From Dermatemys mawii (Eukaryota; Chordata; Testudines; Dermatemydidae), in contig ML677366.1 of assembly GCA_007922305.1 (NCBI GenBank), positions 12,986,910 to 13,050,909 on the forward strand: DNA of 64,000 nucleotides, given 5' to 3'. This document shows, in pieces, positions 55,901-64,000 of this stretch. Each line of letters starts with the position of its first letter. The first letter of the stretch is position 1. The notes beneath the pieces were generated by a model that was not told where the DNA came from, did no database searches, and saw only the letters and a program-made list of their open reading frames with translations. The position numbers and the translations under genes were made by a program.

Positions 55901-58233
55901 AGGACTGATTTCAGTACTTTTGCATGGAATATTGATCTCCTAATGGATTATGAAAGACCCGAGATCTCAAATGGGCTGCCGGCTATTGTTTCTTTGTACA
56001 ACAAAGAATCTTATGCCTTTTCTAAAATATGTCTCCCATGAAACTGGTTCTGTCATTCTAACTTGTAGGAAATGGACTTCCGCCCCCTTCATCTTCTACA
56101 AAGAGATGTGTTGTTACTAGTGTTGATTTATATTAATTCAATTTAGGGAAAGGATAAACTTGATCCCGGGACAACGAATGAGCTTAATTGAAAAGCCTTC
56201 CCTGATTATCTCAAGCACCCATTTTCGTAAGTGGGTCACTCACAGATAAGGGCCCACCGTTAAGGTCACAGAGGGAGGGTTTGCCCAAACTTCGAAATCC
56301 AAAAAAATAACCAGAAGCTCAGGGGGCTAGATGTTTTTTCCCCCAGCCTGAGTCTCCCACCTCTCAGGAAAGGCAATAATGGTTTCTTCCTCATATGAAA
56401 TCTAAGCTGGAGCCTAGAGGAGCAGAGGTTTCAAAGGGAACACTTGCTGAGATAAAGCAGTTTGAAGATATTCTCACTGGAAGGAGGGAGGGACGTATTA
56501 CTTTGTATATAGCCTCAGCGACTGCTTTGTTGCTGCGCCCTCCCAAAGAGGATATAAGTTCCTGTGGGACCCCTGGGGGCCGGAAGGGGAAAGGAGGCAG
56601 GTCTATCTCACCTCGCCCCACGGTCCCTGCTGCTGAGTCCAGAGTGAGCAGGGCCTGACCACACAGAATAGGGAGTGAGCTGGAACCGCTAGAGATAAAC
56701 AATTCATTGGTAGCACAAAAGTCACAGGAGCTGGCATCTTTCCTGGCACCGGAGGCCTTGCAGGTGAAACGGGTTGTGGGAAGAGGGGCTGCTTTGGAGC
56801 CTTCTCAGCACAGACCTCGCCTGCCCTGGGGATTCAGGCAGTTCCATGAAACTTTCCTGCTTGCAAGACAAGCTGTGGGAATAGGGGTTCCACCTGGGGG
56901 CGCTGAAAACACTTGCCACTGATTCTGGCCTGGCCTCAGGGAAGGCAGCTTCCCCGCAACCTGCCTGGGCATGGACCTCACCCACACGCGAGCTAAGAGC
57001 ATGGTCTTAGGGAGAGCTGCTGTCCTTCAAATCCGCCTCAAAGCCAAATGGAATTCTCTTTGCTCTGGCAAACCTCAAAGCCAATGAAGAGAGAGACATT
57101 TAGTTGAAAGTCTTTCAGAAACCCTGCAAAGGGAGCTCTGGAGCGAGCTGCATGGTGGCAGAACGCCAATGGTCCTTCCTGAGGGGCAGCTCTGAGCTCA
57201 GGCTGCGAACAAAGAGCTGGTCTGCCTCCAGTTGCCATGGAGACCAGGAACCCCCCACTGTGAGGTGTGCCTGACAGGCAGGGGCCTGAGAACACAGGTG
57301 CTTAGCAGGGATGGTAAAAAGTGCCCATCTCCTGCGGCAGACAGCTTTTAGCATCACAGTGGGCTGAAGTCGAACCCTTTCCCCATCTCCACTGAAGCCG
57401 GAGTCACCAGACCTCGGCAAACTAAACTCACAGACCCGAGGCACATATTCTTTTATTTAGTTTCTCTTTTCAGCCTGCTTTCCCTCTCCCTGGTCTCTGA
57501 GCGATGGTCCAGCTCCCCACTGAGCCTCCCAGGGCAATCTAAGACAAGAGAGATTTTCACAGAATTTATTACAAGCCTGCAGCTTTGAAACTCCCCGGCT
57601 TTAGAAAACAAAAGGCTGCATCTCTGACTGCTTATGGGGTGATTAACAGCTTTAATTTGTGGCCTGAAGCTCGACAGATCCCAAGGGACTGACAAAATAC
57701 ATATAGCAATCTCCAGTTGGTCCCCTGAAGCCCTGACTCTCCCTAGATGATTCAGAACTGCTTTCTCCTTTCTTCCTGCACCACTTGAAAAGGAGGCTGC
57801 TCCACACAGTATAGCAAGCACTAGATCCAGACCTAGCCCAAGAGTCAGCAAAGCTTTCATTTGGAAAATGCCAGTGGGGAGACGGGTAAGGCAGAGCCCC
57901 GCAAGCATGGGACACAGTCTTCAGAAATCACACTGATACCCTGTAATCTAAAGTCAGACTGTAACTAACAGTGACACTACAAACGAGGGTTATCAATTCT
58001 GGCCTAACAAGCTGTGCATAGGAATGGGGAGCCAGGAATTTCTACATCCAGCTTGACAGAGAATGGCCTTGAATAAATCATGCCCCCTCCATACCTTCTA
58101 TCTGTAAAGTGGCAGCTCTAATGCTGAACTTCAGAATGCGACTGAGAAGATGCTCGTTGTGCACTATAGAAGGGCAGAGTGCAAGCAGCAGCTCTGCTTT
58201 CTCTGCTTCTAAGCCTGTCAGGCTTCACTCACA
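55901..58233. other. Unannotated unique-looking DNA
   Basis: No gene. Frames of up to 151 codons (57908-57453 minus) lack domain features. Confidence 0.4.
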
Positions 58234-58241
58234 TGCTAGAG

Positions 58242-58881
58242 CAGTGGTTCTCGAACTCCTCCACCTGCCCAAGACCACTTAAAAATTGCTGAGGGTCTTG
58301 GTGGACCACTTAATGAGCTTTCCAAATGTTTGTACCATTAGCTAACTATTGTAAAGCGCTTTGGATAAAACCGCTATAAATAAAATACAAATAAAAGCAC
58401 ATAACTCATATTGTAATATCAGTAATCTTACCTCACTAATGCAATGGATGTGTCTTCTCTCCCGCACCATGGCAGTCCCTGAGCTGGGGCTGAGGAGTTG
58501 GGGGGTCTCTCTCTCTCTCTCTCTCTCCCCCCTACTGGGGCTGGGAAGGAGAGCTCTCTCTCCCTGACTGCCGCAGCCTGGGGCTGGGGAAAATCACCTC
58601 TTTCTCTGGCCGCCACAGCGTTGCATGTCCCAAATTCCCCTCACCCCCTCTTCTCACCCCACTGCCCCTTCCCACCTACGCTCTAGTCCAAGGCCATCAC
58701 CTCACATGTGCATCTTCTCCAGGGTCCAGGCACCTAATTAGTGGAGTCATGCCTGCACAGCTCCGCTCATTAGGTGGGTGGCCCCTCGTTCTCTCGTGTG
58801 GCCACCCAGATGGGCACCTTAGAGGGAACTATCCACAGATCACCTGAATGAAGCTTGTGGACCACAGCTTGAGAACCTCTG
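58242..58881. mobile_element. hAT-like element, perfect 8-bp TSD
   Basis: A 640-bp unit starting CAGTGGTTCTCGAACTCC and ending GCTTGAGAACCTCTG, with imperfect terminal inverted repeats. It is flanked by exact TGCTAGAG copies at 58234-58241 and 58882-58889. A (TC)n run lies at 58506-58527. No transposase. Confidence 0.88.
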
Positions 58882-58889
58882 TGCTAGAG

Positions 58890-59899
58890 GGTTGCAATGG
58901 CCTCACAGAAGCCCTGTCAGAACAGTGACAGGAAAGCCACACCATTGTCTTTGTGCTAAAGAAAGAGGGCCGTGTGGTAGGTGACTAACATGGCACCTGC
59001 TGCCGCACCCTTACAAGGGCTGGCAGTGCCATAGGCAGGGATGAAACAGCTGCATATGACGTAAGCAGTTTGACTTTCATTGTGAATTTCCCATGCAGCT
59101 AGAAATAGAAGAGCAGCCAAGTCCTCAGCTGTAGCACGAACATTTCCTGGGGCATGGCTCAGAGCATAAAGCTCCACTTTGCTGAGAGGACAGTTTGTCT
59201 TCAGCCACCGTATCCTGGTGGCCATTCAGACATACTTTCTACTAAGGCACAGATGCCACTGATTAATACACAGCACTGGCCTACAACAGTTTTCATTCAT
59301 TAGAGAAATTACAGTGGCCCCATCTATCCTCTTCTGGAGAGGTCAAAGGATCCTCTGGCAGGTTCAAGAGGAGGATAGATGGGGCTCCGCAGTGTGTACA
59401 ATTTGTATCAACAGGGACCAGTGTTACACTGAAGATGCTGCTTTCCCACGTTCCAGGCCAATGAGAGCCAAATTCCTTCAAGAAGCAGATGGTTGCTATT
59501 CCCCCGCACGCTGACAGGTGCGCCTCCTCCAGAGGGGCCACAATAACCCAGAAGGAGATTAAAGACTTAAAGGCTTGGACACAGAGTTTTAAAATGGGAA
59601 ACTTTAAACACTGTCTTTTGCCAGATCTCCCAATGCAACTAATTGATAAATCCCCTTCTTACTCCTCCAAGAAGAATCTTGGTCCTACCTAAGCAAGTAA
59701 AGGAAGCTCACTCACTGCTTCTCTTATTGAGGAACAGCTGCTAAATGAAGAGTACAGCTTTTCAGAGAGACCATTTGAGCTTCAGACTACTTCAGGCATC
59801 CAATGAAGAGAGAGACCACAGACCTAGGGAACGACACAGCAGGGAGGGGAAAGGAGAATCCTAGGGGGCATTAGAGGATGCAACATAAGCACAACACAC
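58890..59899. other. Spacer downstream of MRPL46
   Basis: No gene. Contains the 69-base hairpin at 59317-59385 (separate entry). Confidence 0.45.
59317..59385. other. Near-perfect 18-bp stem hairpin
   Basis: GCCCCATCTATCCTCTTC (59317-59334) pairs with GAGGAGGATAGATGGGGC (59368-59385) over 18 bp with one G-U type pair. The 33-base loop has a further 5-bp stem (AGAGG 59338-59342 with CCTCT 59352-59356). The size is like a microRNA precursor. No expression evidence, and the mature strand is not assigned. Confidence 0.4.
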
Positions 59900-59905
59900 T
59901 TTATT
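59900..59905 (-). terminator. MRPL46: Poly(A) signal, distal (MRPL46)
   Basis: AATAAA on the minus strand, 187 bases past the stop codon. Confidence 0.55.
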
Positions 59906-59922
59906 TAGCAGAGGTTTTAATA

Positions 59923-59928
59923 TTTATT
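59923..59928 (-). terminator. MRPL46: Poly(A) signal, proximal (MRPL46)
   Basis: AATAAA on the minus strand about 165 bases past the MRPL46 stop codon, giving a short 3' UTR. Either this or the distal signal could be used. Confidence 0.6.
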
Positions 59929-60091
59929 TGATACAGGCCTAGCGAAGAGGAACAGAGAACAATGTGGAGGTTGGATCCTTCTTCAGGCTCAAATACCAGT
60001 CTCGGTACACAGAGGCAATGCTAAGCATTGTGCACCTGTTTGAAGTTGTTTTTCGCGTCCTCACCATTTGCTTGGAGCATAGCACCGTCTT

Positions 60092-60342
60092 TCACTGGTC
60101 CATCACAAATCTGTTGACTTGTGTTAAGTATTCTGGTTTCAAGTAATCCCCCAGCTCCTCCTTGCTGACCCACACGTAGTTGTCTCTCCTCTCTGCCTGG
60201 AGCAGATCACCGCTTTGCAGGAGGGCTTTGAAGAAGAATATTTTGGCCCCCACACTGCCCTCTGTCCTGAGGGTCTTGGGGAACTTGTACTTATAAAGCC
60301 CGCATGGTGCATTCCCTAGGAATTTGGCCTGGATGCAATTTC
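60092..60342 (-). CDS. MRPL46: MRPL46 exon 4 (terminal coding exon)
   Basis: The acceptor is CCTCACAG at 60350-60343 after a pyrimidine-rich stretch. The first two bases complete a Gly codon with exon 3. It encodes 82 further residues, from [14 protein letters not shown] to QVNRFVMDQ, then the stop at 60094-60092. The open frame extends upstream to 60385, but those codons are intron. Confidence 0.95.
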
Positions 60343-63137
60343 CTGTGAGGTCCCAGGGATCCAGAGGGGAAAGAAAACAAAGCAAGAGATCAGGTCACAC
60401 AATGAATGACAGCAGCTGCCGTATCCAAGGGGTATCAGTGGGACAGCAAAGGACACGTCATGCTTAGTGTTGGTTCAATTCTGTTACCTCTTTCTAGCAA
60501 GAACACTCCCTCCCACAGGTCTGCACTGTGCCACACCTCCCTCTTAGGGGCTCTTTTTGGAGTCCCAACTACCCCTCACAAGGGCTGGTCAGAGGTAGTG
60601 AGGTCCTGGGGATCATAAAGTGCCCCCTCCCTTTGTCAGACTAATTGTGCTGCTTCCACAGTGCTTCCCTGCTAGGAAGCAAGAAGTGACCTTGCTGAGG
60701 ATAGGCTTCACATGCCAGGAAAGGCTGCTAATGGGCTGGATGTGTGGTGGAGACAGAAGCCCTTTCTCCCACAACAAGATATGTCTACATTTACAGTGGT
60801 GTGCAGAGTACAGACACTGCACACACACCCCTTGCAGGGGTATAAATGGCAGGGTAGATGGCGAGGGATGGCTTTGGTGAGTAGAGCACCCTACTTGCCT
60901 GAACTCCCCAGGTACACACCTTACACAGACTCTCTACATACGAAGCAGTACCTCCCCTGTCTACACTGTCATTTTTTAGCAGTTGCAGTGTCCCTCTACA
61001 TCCCTGCTGCTAAAGTCTCTCTCTGCGGTGCCTAGTTACTTACTGCAGCAATAAACGTGGACACAGCCTGCCTTTCACTGCAGCTGCATGTGTGGTACCT
61101 GTACTCTATATGCCGCTGTAAGTGTAGACATAGCCTTGGGCACCTACCGCCCACTTTAGAGAGTCAACACACTAACAGCTGAGCTGGAACATAGCGCAAC
61201 TCCGCCTGCAATGGGCAGTAACTCGGGCTTCCCAGCAACTTTACCCAGATCCAACTCTCCTCAGAAACACCTTTGGATTCAACCCACCTCCTCTGCTATT
61301 ACATGTCCTTTTCTAGCCAATCCTAATGCAGTATAACGGGGCTCTACTAGCATGAGCTGAAAAAGTCCCAGTAATGACACAAGAGAAAGAAATGGGGACA
61401 GGAAGAGGTGGCAGCAGCAGCTGCCCAGCAGATGACTGACCTGAAAGAGTAGCCAAGGCTCGCTCTGCAGTGCTTCGCAACGCCTCTCCAGCCTGCCACT
61501 CTGCCTGAGGCAGGAGCCACAACTCTTGGTTGCCAACTTTCTCTTTGACCAGAAGCATCAGGTTCCGATCCAGCTTCCTGTTCAAAGATGTCCGGTCATT
61601 GAGCTTATCTGCATCTGCCAAGAGAGAACAGATTCCAGAGACAGATAGGCTCCAAGTGGGATAGGATCATCCAATACCTAGCTCATCAGAGTCCAAGCCT
61701 TCCTCTCTCTCAGACCCCTGACAAAAAGGACACATGGAACCACCCTGAGTGATGCTTCTAGGTACAAATGCTTCTTATTTCTAGGGCAAGTGGAATAAAC
61801 TCCCCCCAGGAAATAAGAAACGTCACAAGTCTCACTACTTTCCACTCCAAGTGCAAGGCACATTTCTTTGACACTGTCTTGTCTAACATAGGCCCATAGT
61901 AACAGGTATATTTTAATAAAAAAAGGAAGCACTTCTTCACGCAATGCACACAGTCAACCTATGGAACTCATTGCCATGAGATGTTGTGAAGGCCAAAAGT
62001 ATAATAGGGTTAAAAAAAAAAAAAAAAAAGATAAAATTCATAGAGGACAGGTCCATCAATGGCATTGCCAAGATGGTCAGGGATGCAACTCCATGCTTCG
62101 GGTGCACCTAAACCTACAGCTGCCAGAGGCTGGGACTATCCAAAAGGGTAAAGAACACTCAAATTGCGCTGTTCTGTTCATTCCCTCTGAAGCATCTGAC
62201 ACCAGCCACTGCCAGAAGACAGGATATTGGATTAGAACCACCATTGCTCTGACCCAGTATGGCCATTCTTATGTTCTCAAGACACTCCACTCCACATGCT
62301 TCTCCCATGGAGGAGATGATGAGAGAACAAACAGCATATGAGAGATGTTAGTCATGTTACTTAATGCACTACTGGAAGGCACTGAGATACTATGATGATG
62401 AGCAAAGGTAAGAACCTACATACAACAAAATAGGTGCCACCTTGGGATCTGGACAGAATCCATTGATTTTCCAGTCATGTCTCAAAGATGAAAGCAGGAT
62501 TGCACTTTAGATGCTCTTAGTTTAAAAAAAAGACCAACCAAGTAGTTTAAGTGTCTAGTTCAACTCGGTGCCTAATATCTAAGAGCCATTGTTTATGTAG
62601 GACCTACATAAACACAAGACTAGTATTGTGTGCTCTTGTGAACTACAATTGAGAGTCAGGCTGGTCACGGTTTTTGTGATAAGGACAGAATAACCAGCCT
62701 CCATACTTTATCCTCTCCCAAAGATTCTGTGAGAAAAGGAACAGAACACAGCTCCTTTCACAAACCAGATAACTCCTCTCATAATAGCTGAAAGGGGTCA
62801 TGGGAGTCCCACAGGAGCTCCCTCCTTCTGAGGACTCAGCAGTCTGCCTCACCTCAACTCCACTGTACCAAAGTCAACCATGTTCAGATAGACCACAAAG
62901 ATCCCATCCCTCCCCTGCTCAGCTAAGAGAACTTGGATCAGAACCTGTTATTCGTGGGCCAGCTTTGAAATGTTGGAATTTCTGTTCCCAGGCATCCTCC
63001 AGGTCTTGGGCCAACATAATAGCTTGCCCAGAGTCCGCTTCCTCATCATACGTATGGTCTTTCTTCTTCTGTAGATGCTCCTCTTCCGCCAAGCGACGGA
63101 GCTCATGGTCTGATAAGATGCTTTTCTCTACCTCTAT
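60092..63137 (-). CDS. MRPL46: Mitochondrial ribosomal protein mL46 (exons 2-4, 5'-partial)
   Basis: Encodes mL46, a protein of the mitochondrial large ribosomal subunit (central protuberance) that works in translation of mitochondrially encoded proteins. The coding parts are 63137-62945, 61614-61441 and 60342-60092: 618 nt, 205 residues plus stop. Vertebrate MRPL46 has about 280 residues in four exons, so exon 1 with the mitochondrial targeting peptide (about 75 residues) lies beyond 64000. Visible landmarks are [67 protein letters not shown] (the degenerate Nudix-like helix), [26 protein letters not shown] and [13 protein letters not shown]. Splice phases agree across both junctions (one nucleotide then two). 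No stop or frameshift, so it looks functional. In mammals it lies head-to-head with MRPS11. Confidence 0.95.
60343..61440 (-). other. MRPL46: MRPL46 intron 3
   Basis: 1098 bp, donor GTCAGT at 61440-61435 and acceptor AG at 60344-60343. Contains the TIR element 60780-61132. Confidence 0.9.
60780..61132. mobile_element. TIR element inside MRPL46 intron 3
   Basis: The left end TATGTCTACATTTACAG and right end CTGTAAGTGTAGACATA are inverted repeats with one mismatch in 17. A 353-bp non-autonomous DNA element; 10040-10335 and 27528-27625 may be relatives. No clear TSD. Confidence 0.7.
61441..61614 (-). CDS. MRPL46: MRPL46 exon 3
   Basis: 174 bases. Acceptor TTCTCTCTTGGCAG ends at 61615; the first two bases complete an Asp codon with exon 2. 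It encodes [18 protein letters not shown] to AERALATLS and ends one base into the next codon before donor GTCAGT. It includes the Nudix-like segment [10 protein letters not shown]. Confidence 0.95.
61615..62944 (-). other. MRPL46: MRPL46 intron 2
   Basis: 1330 bp, donor GTTCTG and acceptor GGCAG. Contains the CR1 tail at 61850-62282. Confidence 0.9.
61850..62282 (+). mobile_element. CR1 LINE 3' end in MRPL46 intron 2
   Basis: GCACTTCTTCACGCAATGCAC, ACCTATGGAACTCATTGCC, GACAGGTCCATCAATGGC and CTGACCCAGTATGGCCATTC give the CR1 3' UTR in plus orientation, antisense to MRPL46. It has an 18-base A tract at 62013-62030. Complementary to the tail at 51-250. Confidence 0.85.
62945..63137 (-). CDS. 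MRPL46: MRPL46 exon 2
   Basis: 193 bases starting in phase 0 after acceptor GTCCTTTCCAG. Encodes [20 protein letters not shown] to HFKAGPRIT and ends one base into an Asp codon before donor GTTCTG. Rich in charged residues, with a likely helical stretch ([20 protein letters not shown]). Confidence 0.95.
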
Positions 63138-64000
63138 CTGGAAAGGACATCATAGAGAACTGTCGAGTATCAGGAGCCTCACTATGGGTCACACAGAGAG
63201 ACTAAAGCAATTTTTATTGCCACAGAGCTTGTGTTGATTTCTTTGTGCTGGACAAGAACATCTCTGCCCAGAATATAAGCTCCACCCCAGGAGGTTAAAG
63301 TTCCACTGTGGAGAGATCATATTTAATATTGAAGTCATAAGGAGATGCTAACTGACTAAATACAGTGATTTGCTCACTACATATATGGAATCTAAATGCA
63401 CATAAATCAGGAAACCCCAAAATTGAGGGTTTCATAGTAACATGGCCTCCGCGTGACATTCAGCAGATATCACCTTTCAGAACTACAGCAAGGCCTTGGG
63501 GTCATCACTGTAACAGAAGGGAGTGTTCTCTTCCCAACAAATCATGCTCACCACTTGTGGAATCCCATCGCCACTAGCACATGCGGGGCCTGGAGTTCAT
63601 GACTCAAAGGACACCCCTAGTGCGCTATCCACTCCACTCCCCACAACAGCTATACACTAGAGCACTACTCATGGAAGCGGAATCAGTGCTTAAAGCGAGA
63701 AGGGGACACTCTGGTTGATCATCCAGGGTGCACATCACATCCCAAGGATCATCATCCAGCAACTCCTGCTCCAAAGTGCATAAGCTCCTGGGTCACAGCC
63801 TGTGTCTTGCCACAGTACAGTTACAAAGGGGCATTTTACCCAGTGGTTTCACTTTGTGCTTTGTAAGCTATTTGCATTTTAGACCTGGGGGAGGTTCCAG
63901 GTGGGTCTCAGCCCAGAGACCCAACAAGCTGCTTTTCCTCAGCTTTAATACCCCTGAGCTTGACGAAAGGGGAGCCAACAGTCTCCTCCAGGGGAAACAC
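63138..64000 (-). other. MRPL46: MRPL46 intron 1, partial
   Basis: No exon 1 candidate with a mitochondrial targeting sequence and a phase-0 donor was found in this stretch, so exon 1 lies further right. No clear repeat recognised here. Confidence 0.7.

Noticed and set aside
1..59899. NTRK3 exons
   Set aside because: No kinase, immunoglobulin or leucine-rich exon motif was seen; only synteny suggests that NTRK3 is nearby.
63138..64000. MRPL46 exon 1
   Set aside because: No frame with a targeting-peptide-like N-terminus ending in a phase-0 donor was found in this stretch.
1..64000. A new multi-gene defence or biosynthetic system
   Set aside because: The window has one ordinary host gene and many repeats. 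The inverted-LTR element is the only structure that looks truly unusual.

Overview
This is a vertebrate nuclear window of the reptile type, most likely a turtle, with a crocodilian as the alternative. The evidence is the repeat content. CR1-family LINE fragments dominate on both strands, and many end in the CR1-type 3' tail (repeats of ATTCTATG or its complement). With them are several hAT-like non-autonomous DNA transposons with 8-bp target-site duplications (TSDs), small terminal-inverted-repeat (TIR) elements, ancient MIR-type SINEs, a Gypsy-type LTR element, a solo LTR and a DIRS-like reverse transcriptase remnant. Calls of species group and repeat family come from recognition of sequence, not from a database search.

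Only one host gene is supported: MRPL46 (mitochondrial ribosomal protein mL46), on the minus strand at the right end. Exons 2, 3 and 4 (63137-62945, 61614-61441, 60342-60092) join with matching splice phases and consensus GT/AG sites to encode the C-terminal 205 residues. The first exon and promoter lie beyond base 64000. Two AATAAA signals follow the stop codon. In mammals MRPL46 lies between NTRK3 and MRPS11, so the gene-free 60 kb to the left is probably the intergenic stretch toward NTRK3. That placement is inference; no NTRK3 exon was found.

Layout. 1-2.3 kb: long minus-strand CR1 ending in an ATAG microsatellite. 2.3-32 kb: mostly unique-looking DNA with scattered MIRs, small TIR elements, two copies of an older composite repeat, a G-rich TIR element (6742-7513), a solo LTR with perfect TSD (30483-30946) and an AT-rich, TAAT-rich block (31.7-31.9 kb) that is a candidate conserved regulatory element. 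32.5-38 kb: two same-strand CR1 copies of one subfamily. 41.7-43.5 kb: a CR1 split by a hAT-like element with a perfect 8-bp TSD. 46.3-49.75 kb: the most unusual structure, a Gypsy-type element whose two 567-bp LTRs face each other in INVERTED orientation, flanked by a near-perfect 5-bp TSD, with the order of the pol fragments rearranged. 51.6-53.4 kb: CR1 fragments, one split by a hAT-like element. 55.5-55.9 kb: DIRS-like RT remnant. 58.2-58.9 kb: hAT-like element with perfect TSD. 59.9-64 kb: MRPL46, with a TIR element in intron 3 and a CR1 tail in intron 2.

No tRNA, rRNA, CRISPR array or bacterial-type operon was seen. The long open frames away from MRPL46 are either retroelement remnants or chance frames in GC-rich DNA.
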